Origin: an uncultured Atopobiaceae bacterium
GTDB taxonomy: Bacteria > Actinomycetota > Coriobacteriia > Coriobacteriales > Atopobiaceae
Length of the DNA stretch: 7,855 nucleotides
Reading direction: 5' to 3'
NCBI GenBank assembly: GCA_944321005.1
Contig: CALUJT010000099.1
Location: forward strand, 1 to 7,855
This document shows, piece by piece, positions 1 to 5,949 of the stretch; the stretch's first letter is position 1; each line of letters begins with the position of its first letter. A model generated the notes under the pieces. That model did no database searches and was not told where the DNA came from. It saw nothing but the letters and a program-made list of their open reading frames with translations. The translations under genes were made by a program, and so were the position numbers.

Positions 1-895
1 AGTCGATCGAGGGCGAGCCGGTTTCGATTGCGGCAAGCATTTCGGAGCGAGATGCAGCCTCGGGCGCGGTTGAGCTGCCCATCTCAGAGCTTGACGCCTT
101 GCAGGAGGGGGAGCTTCCGCGAATCTCTCTGAATGCCCCCGAAGAGACCGTGGTTATCGTGCCTGTCAAAAACGCTGCGGGGTCAGAGGTTCCACCAACG
201 AAGGCAGTTCTCGCAGTTGTGGACGAAGACGGGAGCTCACTCCTTGCCCGAAGACTGCTCAGGTTCACGGCGGCCTTTCCCTTGAGGTCTCGGGAAACTG
301 CGAGCTCGAGCTCATCTGTTCGAGCGTTGACTTCCCGGACATTGTCGGGGAGGAGTGGTACGCGCAGGAGGGCGTCGCCGACTTCGTGAGCTCGCGAGGC
401 ATTTTGACCGGCGTCATCGATGGGGATGGTACGGCGAGCTTCCGTGGGGGCGATCCGACCACGCGTGCTATGTTCGTGACCATGCTGTCTCGACTTGAGC
501 TTGAGCCCAAGGCGGACGACCAGCTCTCCTTCTCGGATGTCGATCAGGACTCCTGGTATGCGAATGCCGCTGCCTGGGGGCTCCAGGAGGAAATTGTCGA
601 GGGCGTCGGGGGAGGAAGGTATTTCGGCGGAGAGGATGTCGTCACTCGCGAGCAGATGGCGGTCTTCCTCATGCGCTATGCCCAATGGCTTGGCATTGAC
701 ACGTCTGCCCGTTCCGAGCTTACCTTCTCCGATGCTTCGTCTATCTCGTCGTGGGCGAGGGATGCGGCGTCTTGGGCTTCTGCTGAGGGCTATCTCCGAG
801 GTCACGGCTCGGGGGCGTTTGCTCCTCAAGACGGAGCCTCAAGGGCCGAGGCTTCTGCAGTTCTGATGAGGTTCATCAACGGTATGCACGCATAA
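1..895 (+). pseudogene. SLH-domain surface protein, 3' part, frameshifted
   Basis: This is the C-terminal part of an exported, cell-wall-anchored protein; its 5' end lies outside the window. Positions 3 to about 240 read openly in frame 3 and give a beta-rich, acidic extracellular-type stretch ending in AVLAVVDEDGSS. From about 239 the coherent protein continues in frame 2: PKTAQVHGGLSLEVSGNCEL, then three S-layer-homology repeats starting with FPDI (about 332), FSDV (530) and FSDA (725). Each repeat carries the typical aromatic W near its start and a TR or SR motif (PTTRAMF, VTREQMA, ASRAEAS). SLH triplets bind secondary cell-wall polymers and hold proteins on the surface. Moving from frame 3 to frame 2 needs one lost base (or two gained) near 237-262, so the gene is either broken or contains a sequencing error. 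The stop is TAA at 893-895, just after the third repeat, the normal place for such proteins to end. Confidence 0.8.
386..895 (+). CDS. SLH repeats: intact downstream reading frame of the broken gene
   Basis: This is the stretch an automatic caller would report as a 169-residue SLH protein, starting at GTG 386. I do not believe this start. The first SLH repeat (FPDI, then EEWYAQEGVADF) begins about 54 bases upstream in the same frame, so starting at 386 cuts that repeat in half, and there is no good ribosome-binding site before it. The protein would have no signal peptide and could not reach the wall by itself. It contains the second half of SLH 1, all of SLH 2 (ends near RYAQWLG) and all of SLH 3 (ends at MRFINGMHA). 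It is best treated as the tail of the larger frameshifted gene. Confidence 0.5.
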   Translation: MSSRGILTGVIDGDGTASFRGGDPTTRAMFVTMLSRLELEPKADDQLSFSDVDQDSWYANAAAWGLQEEIVEGVGGGRYFGGEDVVTREQMAVFLMRYAQWLGIDTSARSELTFSDASSISSWARDAASWASAEGYLRGHGSGAFAPQDGASRAEASAVLMRFINGMHA

Positions 896-1027
896 AGCAT
901 TGAAAAGATTGGTTGCGGCGCACGTCTTATGTTGTATTGGGCCTTTACTAAGGATGGGAAGTAGCTGCGCACTTGTGGGCGGTCTGCGGAGGTCCTAAAA
1001 TCCTAGAGGTTCGTGGCCCGACCCAGT

Positions 1028-1060
1028 GGGCCCCGGCATCAGCTGGGGCCCTTCCCATCT
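1028..1060. terminator. hairpin terminator between convergent genes
   Basis: GGGCCCCGGC at 1028-1037 pairs with GCTGGGGCCC at 1042-1051 around the four-base loop ATCA (one G-T wobble), followed by TTCCCATCT. A second small stem, CCCATCT (1054-1060) with AGATGGG (1072-1078), lies next to it and could help on the minus strand. The position between the plus-strand SLH gene and the minus-strand toxin gene fits a shared terminator. The T-tracts on both sides are weak, so efficiency is uncertain. Confidence 0.5.
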
Positions 1061-1126
1061 ATGTGCCGAAAAGATGGGCAGCAGAGAAGAGTGCCGTACG
1101 GGTGGCCGTGGTTGCGATGCGCTCCG

Positions 1127-1411
1127 CTACATGTCGGGCAGGTTCTTGTAGATGCCCTGACGGTGGCCGACGCGCACGACGGCGATGACGAGCCTGTCGT
1201 CCTCGATCGTCCCGAGGATGCGGCAGGACCCCACGCGCCAGCGCCAGCCCGAGTCCGTCCCCGCGAGCTGCCGCCCGTTGGGGGGCCGGCGCGGGTCGTC
1301 GCACCCGTCGAGGTTGTCGCGCACCCAGGACGCCACGATGAGGCGCTGCTTCTTGGGCATCCTCAGGAGCTGCTTGGCCGCGCCCCTCGACCACTCGACG
1401 CGGCAGCTCAC
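1127..1411 (-). CDS. relE: RelE/ParE-superfamily toxin
   Basis: This 94-residue protein is the size of RelE toxins, which enter the ribosomal A site and cut mRNA when their antitoxin is degraded. The sequence follows the RelE pattern: N-terminal strand CRVEWSRGAAKQL, two helices rich in K and R (RMPKKQRLIVASWVRDNL), then WRWRVGSCRILGTIEDDRLV and VVRVGHRQGIYKN. R59, R64, R80, H83, R84 and Y88 lie where RelE proteins carry basic and tyrosine residues needed for RNA binding or cleavage; this assignment is by pattern only. Start: GTG at 1411, overlapping the antitoxin stop as GTGA, so translation is probably coupled; there is no strong separate ribosome-binding site. The stop is TAG at 1127-1129. 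A ParE-like gyrase poison of the same fold is the main alternative, though the basic RVGHR motif favours RelE. No sign of damage. Confidence 0.85.
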   Translation of the reverse strand: MSCRVEWSRGAAKQLLRMPKKQRLIVASWVRDNLDGCDDPRRPPNGRQLAGTDSGWRWRVGSCRILGTIEDDRLVIAVVRVGHRQGIYKNLPDM

Positions 1412-1635
1412 TCGGCCATCACGGCCATGCGCATGACCTCGTCCATGGAGAGGCGCCCCCCGTCGTCCTCGGCGATCGCCTCGCGGTACGCCTGGACGTC
1501 GACGGCCGCCTCCACGCGCTCGAGGGCGGACTCGCGCACGAACTCCGAGAAGCTCTCTCCGAGGAGGTCGGCGTACGACTGGATCCAGTCCCTCTCCTCG
1601 TCTGCGAAGCGGATTGCCGTGGCGCTCATGGCCAT
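1408..1635 (-). CDS. relB: RelB/DUF6290-type ribbon-helix-helix antitoxin
   Basis: This 75-residue acidic protein has an N-terminal ribbon-helix-helix signature: a short strand (MSATAIRFADEE) followed by helices (RDWIQSYADLLGESFSEFVRESALERVE), the layout of RelB/DUF6290 antitoxins. That half should dimerise and bind the operator upstream. The C-terminal half (AYREAIAEDDGGRLSMDEVMRM) is acidic and would wrap the toxin. It lies directly before the toxin with a four-base overlap, the standard antitoxin-toxin order. Two starts are possible: ATG 1635 (4 bases after GGAGG) or ATG 1629 (M3, 10 bases after GGAGG), giving 75 or 73 residues. The frame stays open far upstream, but that extension is proline- and arginine-rich and not protein-like, so it is rejected. 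Confidence 0.85.
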   Translation of the reverse strand: MAMSATAIRFADEERDWIQSYADLLGESFSEFVRESALERVEAAVDVQAYREAIAEDDGGRLSMDEVMRMAVMAE

Positions 1636-1650
1636 GATGCCTCCAATGCA

Positions 1651-1681
1651 CGTACTACGATGTAGTACGGATACTCTAGCA
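1651..1681 (-). promoter_or_regulatory. toxin-antitoxin operator and likely promoter
   Basis: A perfect 8-bp inverted repeat with a 3-base centre, CGTACTAC-GAT-GTAGTACG (1651-1669), sits 16 bases upstream of the antitoxin start. This is the expected place and form of an operator for a ribbon-helix-helix antitoxin dimer. On the minus strand TGCTAGAGT (plus 1673-1681) resembles an extended -10 element, which would put the transcription start inside the palindrome, so bound antitoxin would block initiation. The palindrome is certain; the promoter reading is inference, and I see no good -35 box. Confidence 0.6.
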
Positions 1682-1743
1682 CGAATGCCAGGAAGATGCG
1701 GCGCCTGCCGGGCGGGTTCGCCCCGGACGCGAGGGGCCGGGCG

Positions 1744-1769
1744 AAAAAGGAGGGGGCCTCCCGCCCCCT
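1744..1769 (-). terminator. minus-strand intrinsic terminator without a visible gene
   Basis: On the minus strand AGGGGGC, loop GGGAG, GCCCCCT is followed by CCTTTTTCGC: a GC stem and a T-run, the classic intrinsic terminator. It points at the toxin-antitoxin pair from the IS21 side. No convincing gene precedes it within the ~190 bases to the IS21 end. It may end a short untranslated RNA, or be what is left of a gene cut away by the IS insertion. It also shields the toxin-antitoxin operon from read-through. Confidence 0.65.
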
Positions 1770-1770
1770 G

Positions 1771-1891
1771 AGGGTATGCGCGATTCTCGGGCGGCGCGTT
1801 CTTGTCGGCGGGTCCTCTGCCTGCGGCGACGCGATTCGCCGTTGCCGGCGGGGTGCGCATACCCTGCGGGGCGGTGCGCATGCCCTGTGGG
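1771..1891. repeat. short direct and inverted repeats around GCGCATACCCT
   Basis: Two 19-base direct copies lie 21 bases apart: GGTGCGCATACCCTGCGGG (1852-1870) and GGTGCGCATGCCCTGTGGG (1873-1891), differing at two positions. A third, inverted copy of the core, AGGGTATGCGC, lies at 1771-1781 and is an exact reverse complement of GCGCATACCCT at 1856-1866. The stretch from 1672 to 1937 is otherwise GC-rich with no gene I can support. The sites could bind a regulator, or form a long-range stem in an RNA ending at the neighbouring terminator. Confidence 0.5.
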
Positions 1892-1960
1892 CTCGCGCTG
1901 GCGGGCGGGCGCTCTTACGGGCGGGGCGCCGCGGTCTGTTGATGTGCAATAGGAAGTGGT

Positions 1961-2009
1961 CCAAATGAGCGCCGGCTTCTGAGCAGCGCGTGCACCAGGA
2001 ATTGAGCAG
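1961..2009. repeat. IS21 left terminal repeat region
   Basis: It contains three TGAGC blocks at 1966-1970, 1980-1984 and 2003-2007. The first two are 14 bases apart, exactly as at the right end. IS21 ends are known to carry several transposase-binding repeats, which these probably are. Confidence 0.7.
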
Positions 2010-2017
2010 TTTGATCA

Positions 2018-2055
2018 CGAGGGCCGCGCCCCCTGGACCAGGGGCGCGGCCCTCG
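2018..2055. terminator. very strong hairpin between IS21 end and istA
   Basis: CGAGGGCCGCGCCCC pairs almost without interruption with GGGGCGCGGCCCTCG, and the stem can extend through CTGG/CCAG with one bulged C, leaving a minimal loop. There is no T-run after it, so it may work less as a simple terminator than as an obstacle that keeps outside transcription from reaching istA, or as a folded leader. It is one of the most stable structures in the window. Confidence 0.55.
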
Positions 2056-2066
2056 CCGTAGGGTTG

Positions 2067-2100
2067 TCCCGGGCGGGCACTTTGGCGAGGCCGCCCGGGA
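2067..2100 (+). promoter_or_regulatory. hairpin directly before the istA start
   Basis: TCCCGGGCGG (2067-2076) is a perfect inverted repeat of CCGCCCGGGA (2091-2100) around a 14-base loop. It ends three bases before ATG 2104 and six before the GGAGG at 2106-2110, so in a transcript it would crowd the ribosome-binding region of istA. Low transposase translation is usual in insertion sequences. The structure is directly visible; the regulatory role is inferred. Confidence 0.5.
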
Positions 2101-2103
2101 AGG

Positions 2104-3582
2104 ATGGAGGAGATGACCGTGCCCCTGGACACAAGGAATGATATACGGTCGATGGACGCCGACGGGGTGCCGAGGGCCGAGATCGCCCGCAGGCTCCGCG
2201 TCAGCCGCGACACCGTCGCGAAGTACGCCGACATGGAGGACATGTCGCCCGCCGCCCCCGTGCCGGCGCGGCGCGAGAGGCCCGCGCTCGGCGAGCACGC
2301 GGGGTGGGTCGAGTCGGTCCTGGAGACCGACCTCGGCGCGCCGCGCAAGCAGCGCCACACCGCCAGGAGGATCTACGACCGGCTGGTCGAGGAGAGGGGC
2401 TACGCCGGCTCCTACTCGACCGTCCAGCGCTTCGTGCGCGAGTGGAGGCTCGCGCGCTCGGCCGGCGCGGGCGAGGGCTACCTGGAGCTCGAGTGGGCCC
2501 CGGGCACCTGCCAGGTGGACTTCGGCAACTTCCGCGCCGTCGTCGCGGGCGAGGAGCTGGCCCTCAAGCTGCTGGTGGCGACCCTTCCCCACTCCAACGA
2601 CAGGCAGTGCTTCGCGCTGAGGTCTCAGAGGTCGGAGTGCCTGTGCGCTGGGCTCGCGGCGATCTTCTCGCGCTGGGGCCGCGCCCCGAGGGTGCTGGTC
2701 CTGGACAACGCGACCGAGGCGTGCAGGATGGTCCGCGGCGAGGTGACGGAGTCCGGGCTGTTCTCCCTGTTCAGGGGGCACTACCGCGTCGAGTCGAGGT
2801 ACTGCAACCCCTACTCGGGCAACGAGAAGGGGTCGGTGGAGAACGCGGTCGGCTACCTGAGGCGCAACCTCCTCGTGCCGGTGCCCAGGGTCGGGTCGCT
2901 CGCCGAGCTGAACGCCCTGCTGGCGGAGGGGTGCGCGCGCCTGAACGCCGCTGCGGGGTGCCGCGACGGCCGGGCGTCGGCGGAGGCCCTGCGCGAGGAC
3001 CTCGCCGAGATGCGCGCGCTGCCCGGCGCCGCGTTCGACGCGGTGCGGTGGGTGCGGGCCAGGGCGGACAAGCGCGGCTACGTCGAGGTCGACGGCCGCG
3101 AGTACGTCGCCGGCCCGGCGTGGCACGGAAGGGAGCTGCTCGTCGGGATGCGCCCCGACTCGGTCGAGATCGTCGCCGACCGCGGCCGCAGGGTGGCGGT
3201 GCTCCCGAGGGCCTACGGCGCCGGGCCCGCCGTGCGCAACCCGCTGTCGCTCGTCCCGGCGATCGTCGCCAGGCCGCGCGCGTTCGGCGAGTCCACGATA
3301 CGGCGGGACATGCCCGAGGGGCTGGTCGAGGGCATCGACCGCATGGACGCCGCCGGCCGCAGGCAGACGCTCAGGTCCATAGCGCGCGCGAGCGCCGCGT
3401 CGGGCTTCGACGCGGCGTGCAGGGCCGCGCTGCGCGTCGTCGAGGGCGGGCGCGTGCCCGACGACGCCACGGTCGACGTGCTCGCCAGGCGGATCGCCTC
3501 CGGCGCGCTCGGCGGGGAGGGCGGGGCCGACCTGTCCGTCCACGACGGCTTCCTGAGGGGAGGCGAGGCCGATGCCCGCTAG
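2104..3582 (+). CDS. istA: IS21-family transposase IstA
   Basis: This is the DDE transposase that cuts and joins the IS21 ends, working with the IstB ATPase. Residues 17-43 form a helix-turn-helix (GVPRAEIARRLRVSRDTVAK). The retroviral-integrase-type core follows: D139 in TCQVDFGNF, D201 in VLVLDNATEA and E246 in NEKGSVENAVGYLRRN, all in the conserved IS21 surroundings. The length, 492 residues, is normal for the family and the frame is intact. Start choice: ATG 2104 gives the longest form but has only a poorly spaced purine stretch. GTG 2119 (V6, followed by PLDTRNDIRSMD) sits 8 bases after GGAGG and may be the real start; ATG 2113 is too close to that site. The 3' end overlaps istB by 11 bases, so the two are co-translated. 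A strong hairpin lies immediately upstream. Confidence 0.95.
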   Translation: MEEMTVPLDTRNDIRSMDADGVPRAEIARRLRVSRDTVAKYADMEDMSPAAPVPARRERPALGEHAGWVESVLETDLGAPRKQRHTARRIYDRLVEERGYAGSYSTVQRFVREWRLARSAGAGEGYLELEWAPGTCQVDFGNFRAVVAGEELALKLLVATLPHSNDRQCFALRSQRSECLCAGLAAIFSRWGRAPRVLVLDNATEACRMVRGEVTESGLFSLFRGHYRVESRYCNPYSGNEKGSVENAVGYLRRNLLVPVPRVGSLAELNALLAEGCARLNAAAGCRDGRASAEALREDLAEMRALPGAAFDAVRWVRARADKRGYVEVDGREYVAGPAWHGRELLVGMRPDSVEIVADRGRRVAVLPRAYGAGPAVRNPLSLVPAIVARPRAFGESTIRRDMPEGLVEGIDRMDAAGRRQTLRSIARASAASGFDAACRAALRVVEGGRVPDDATVDVLARRIASGALGGEGGADLSVHDGFLRGGEADAR

Positions 3583-4315
3583 CGGGGAGCTCGCGCGCAG
3601 GGTCGTGGAGGCCGGCAGGAGGTGCTCGCTCTCCACCTCCGTGCTCGGGGAGTGGGCGAGCGCCGGCAGCCCGAGGCAGGTCGAGTACCTCGCCCGCTAC
3701 CTCGAGGCCGAGGCCGCGAGCCGCGACGCCCCCAGGCGCGCCTCCCTGCTTCGGCGCTGCGGGCTGCCGGCGCCCAAGACCTTCGACGGGTACGACTGGT
3801 CGGCGGTGTCGTGGCCCGAGGGGCTCGGCCGCGAGGACCTGCTCTCGCTCTCGTTCCTGGACCGCCGCGAGGACCTCGTGCTGATGGGCGACGTCGGCAC
3901 GGGCAAGACCCACATGGCGAGCGCGCTGTGCCGGCTGGCGTGCGACAGGCGCATGGAGGCCCGCTTCTTCACGGCCTCCTCGCTCGTCGCGCGCCTCAGG
4001 CGGGCGCGCGACGAGGGCCGCCTGGACAGGGAGGCCTCCCAGATCGGGCGGGCGAGGCTGCTCGTGGTCGACGAGCTCGGGTTCCTGCCGCTGGACCCGG
4101 ACGGGGCGAGGCTGCTGTTCCAGGTCTTCGCGGACGCCTACGAGAGGCAGAGCGTGGTGATCACGACCAACCTCGAGTTCAGCCGCTGGGGCTCGGTGTT
4201 CGGCGACGACCAGATGGCGGCCGCCGTCATCGACCGCATCGTCCACCACGGGCGGCTGGTCCAGTTCCGGGGCGAGTCCTACCGAGTGAGGCACGCCCTC
4301 ATGCAGGAGGGGTAG
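3572..4315 (+). CDS. istB: IS21-family helper ATPase IstB
   Basis: IstB is a AAA+ ATPase related to DnaA/DnaC that remodels target DNA and delivers it to IstA. The 247 residues match the family length. Walker A is GDVGTGKT (106-113), Walker B is LLVVDELGF with D167 and E168, and the sensor region reads VVITTNLEFSRWGSVFGDD, close to the family consensus; the C-terminus has the usual DRIVHHG. The N-terminal helices (about 1-75) form the oligomerisation part. ATG 3572 lies 8 bases after AGGGGAGG (3556-3563) inside the end of istA, so translation is efficient and coupled. The stop TAG at 4313-4315 is one base before the innermost repeat of the IS right end, a very compact arrangement. No defects seen. 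Confidence 0.95.
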   Translation: MPASGELARRVVEAGRRCSLSTSVLGEWASAGSPRQVEYLARYLEAEAASRDAPRRASLLRRCGLPAPKTFDGYDWSAVSWPEGLGREDLLSLSFLDRREDLVLMGDVGTGKTHMASALCRLACDRRMEARFFTASSLVARLRRARDEGRLDREASQIGRARLLVVDELGFLPLDPDGARLLFQVFADAYERQSVVITTNLEFSRWGSVFGDDQMAAAVIDRIVHHGRLVQFRGESYRVRHALMQEG

Positions 4316-4316
4316 C

Positions 4317-4375
4317 GCTCAAATAGCCTGCGCACGTCGCGTGCGCAGGCTGCTCAGATTCCGGTGCTCATTTGG
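4317..4375. repeat. IS21 right terminal repeat region
   Basis: This is the inverted match of the left end: GCTCA blocks at 4317-4321, 4352-4356 and 4366-4370. The outer two are 14 bases apart as on the left; the inner one is 35 bases further in, against 23 on the left. The outermost shared block is CCAAATGAGC read inward. The spacer between the middle and inner blocks is occupied by a perfect hairpin. Confidence 0.7.
4326..4350 (+). terminator. hairpin after istB inside the IS21 right end
   Basis: GCCTGCGCAC (4326-4335) pairs perfectly with GTGCGCAGGC (4341-4350) across the five-base loop GTCGC. It lies 10 bases after the istB stop. There is no T-tract, only TGCTCAGATT. It probably ends or stabilises the istAB transcript, and may also keep outside transcripts from entering from the right. 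Confidence 0.5.
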
Positions 4376-4525
4376 GACTGCGGTGGGAATCCTGGACCAA
4401 ATCCATCCTATGCGACTAGCCCCAAATCCCTTCGGTACTGCATGGGGCTCTTGTAATCCAGGTCGCTCTTGATCCTGATGTCACGATACCATCTCAGATA
4501 CGCGTCGAGCATGGTGATGAACTGT
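4373..4525 (-). mobile_element. IS3-family element, 3' remnant
   Basis: Only the end of the element is left: about 40 codons of the orfB transposase and the terminal region after it. The outer end starts TGGGACTGCGGTGGGAATCC at 4373, which resembles IS150-subgroup IS3 ends (TGGACTGC-type). It touches the IS21 right end on one side. On the other it is cut off by the ISLre2 left inverted repeat at 4526. The rest of the IS3 element does not reappear beyond the ISLre2 right end, so material has been lost. Confidence 0.65.
4408..4525 (-). pseudogene. IS3-family transposase OrfB, C-terminal fragment
   Basis: The minus strand reads FITMLDAYLRWYRDIRIKSD, then LDYKSPMQYRRDLGLVA and a TAG stop at 4408-4410. 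This is the characteristic tail of IS3-family OrfB integrases: a helix with YLRWY and an R-I-K pair, then a KSP-YR end. The catalytic DDE core is missing, so this fragment cannot act. The open frame continues into the ISLre2 end to about 4599, but those residues are chance fusion sequence. AT content is slightly higher than in the flanking elements, consistent with a different origin. Confidence 0.75.
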
Positions 4526-4547
4526 GTCGGCGTAAAGCTGTTGTTGG
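4526..4547. repeat. ISLre2 left terminal inverted repeat
   Basis: Reading inward it begins GTCGGCGTAAAG and ends TGTTGG; 18 of 22 bases match the reverse complement of 6017-6038. It lies beyond the transposase stop codon (4559), the expected place for the 3' end of the element. Confidence 0.7.
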
Positions 4548-4558
4548 CAGGCGCCCTC

Positions 4559-5947
4559 TCAGCTGGACCTGAAGCGCACGTCGGAGCCCATCCCGGCAAG
4601 GGAGGCGGAGACGGGGTACTCCCATCCCTTCCCCTCGGATTTTAGCCTGGTCCCCGGCCTGGACGCCACGAAGCCCGCAAGCCTCTCGTCCCTGCGGGCC
4701 GCGCGGCGTCGCGAGCGCGACCCCTCGCGAGTGCGCTTCGGCAGCGCGAACCCGGAGTAGACCCAGCTCCTGACCCTCGCCATCGCGTCGGCGCCCGCCG
4801 CGGACCACGCGCACGGGAACGACCCCATGCGCGCCTTGTACATGTGCTGCTGCTCCGCCTCCATCGTGCCCATCGAGGGCCCGCCCCCGATCTCGGCCGC
4901 GTGGCGGCGCAGGTAGGCGGCCACGGCCTAGGCGCCCTCGCGCGCCGTCCCGTCCTCGAGCATGTCGTCGATGAGGTCGGCGCAGGCCTCCGGGCCGAGC
5001 GAGCGGACCGCGTCGGCGAGCGCCGCCCCGCCAGACGCCCTGTCGACCGCGCACGAGGCGACCGCGCGGGCGACGTGGAACGGGTCGATGTGCCCGGCTG
5101 CGTCCGGGAAGCGCAGCCTGGAGATGCCGTTGACGTACTGGGCCTCGCCGTCGGTGCCGAGGTGGACCCTCCTCACGCGCGCCAGGTCGAAGCGGCGGCC
5201 GACCTGCGCCACGGCCTGCTCCCAGAAGTCCCCGGGCGCCTCGTCGACGCAGCCGAGGCGCACCGGGGCCACCCGGCGGGCCCTCCTGCCCTCCCGCTCC
5301 TTGCCCGCGTAGGCGACCACGGCCTTCACCTCGGCGGTGGACCCGTCCCGCATGCGCACGTAGGTGCCGTCGGCCTCCGCGAGCACCTCCTCGGCGACGG
5401 AGTCGGCCTCGGGCGGCGCGCCGTCGCGGTAGAGGTCCCTCGCGGCCGAGCGCTCCATCTCGGCGACGGCCTCGCCGGCGCGGCGCAGCGAGTTCATCAC
5501 CGTCGTGGCCGACACCGCCGCGCCGCCCGCCATCTCGAGCAGCCGCGCCGTGCGCGCGAAGGGGACGTCGGCGCCGCAGGTCACGAGGAACTCCCGGGCC
5601 GCCGGGCTGACTCGGTCGCCGAGGGGCAGCCCCAGCCCCTCGTCCAGCGGGCAGAGCGTGTTCCCCGCGGCGTCCAGCAGCAGCGTCCTTCGGAACGTGA
5701 CGTCGCCCATCGTCGTCGCGAGCGTCCGCGGGCGCCTCGAGTGGACCCTCGACCCCGACGGCCTGGACGCGAGCAGCTCGCGGTCGCGGGCCTCCAGGGC
5801 GCGGGAGAGCGCCTCCGCGCAGCTCGCCAGCGCCATCCGCTTCGCGGCCTCCTCGAGCTGCGCGAAGCCGGCGGGCGACGACGCCATCAGCTCCGAAAGC
5901 GCCGCCTCCAGGGCGGCCGCCGCCCCGGGCACGATGCTAAGATTCAC
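4559..5947 (-). pseudogene. ISLre2-type (UPF0236) transposase with in-frame TAG
   Basis: Read through, the frame gives about 462 residues, the usual length of these DDE transposases. The order of motifs fits: D193 in EADGTYVRM, then FWEQAV, D266 in LGTDGEAQYV, IDPFHVARAV (288-297), and finally GTMEAEQQHMYKARMG with E363, the likely third catalytic acid. A TAG at 4928-4930 (codon 340) divides the gene. The first part (339 residues, 5947-4928) lacks E363; the second (from GTG 4924 to the TGA at 4559) stays in the same frame and is well conserved, so the stop is recent, suppressed, or a sequencing error. A single change from TGG or CAG would explain it. Start: GTG 5947, 7 bases after GGAGG. That ribosome-binding site is part of a perfect 10-bp hairpin stem. 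The product would act only on its own IS ends. Confidence 0.8.
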
Positions 5948-5949
5948 TT

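Larger units (their letters stand above)
1961..4375 (+). mobile_element. IS21-family insertion sequence, apparently complete
   Basis: About 2.4 kb, the usual size of an IS21 element, with istA and istB overlapping in one transcript and matching ends. The left end (from 1961) and the right end (to 4375) share CCAAATGAGC, CCGG and TCTGAGCAGC in inverted orientation. Both genes are open with their catalytic motifs, so the element could be active. I found no convincing 4-8 bp target duplication: the outer flank on the right is the end of an IS3 element, and on the left it is unrelated sequence. The exact outer base is uncertain by a few positions because the IS3 terminus shares TTGG with it. Confidence 0.85.

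Noticed and set aside
900..941. Possible promoter (TTGAAA and TATGTT-like boxes) after the SLH gene
   Set aside because: Spacing between the boxes is wrong (about 19-22 bases or more) and no gene follows before the convergent terminator.
1705..1730. GGTTCG-containing stem as a tRNA T-arm
   Set aside because: The loop does not fit the T-loop pattern and no acceptor, D or anticodon arm can be built around it.
1636..1881. N-terminal extension of the antitoxin frame up to 1881
   Set aside because: Proline/arginine-rich, crosses the operator palindrome and the terminator at 1744-1769, and is replaced by a better start with GGAGG upstream.
1851..1891. Possible CRISPR-like repeat
   Set aside because: Only two adjacent copies with a 2-base gap, no spacers and no cas genes.
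1915..3636. 573-codon open frame on the minus strand across istA
   Set aside because: It is the GC-driven antisense shadow of istA: R/A/P/H-rich, low complexity, no motif, while the plus strand encodes a clear transposase.
2304..3884. 526-codon plus-strand frame overlapping istA and istB
   Set aside because: Out of frame with both genes and composed of arginine, glycine and alanine runs; shadow frame.
4553..4599. Protein fusing ISLre2-end and IS3 residues (start at 4599)
   Set aside because: The first part is read out of frame from the ISLre2 transposase; only the part before 4526 is genuine IS3 sequence.
4928..4930. TAG as pyrrolysine codon
   Set aside because: No pyrrolysine machinery or methylamine context is visible, and transposases do not need it; mutation, error or ordinary readthrough are simpler.
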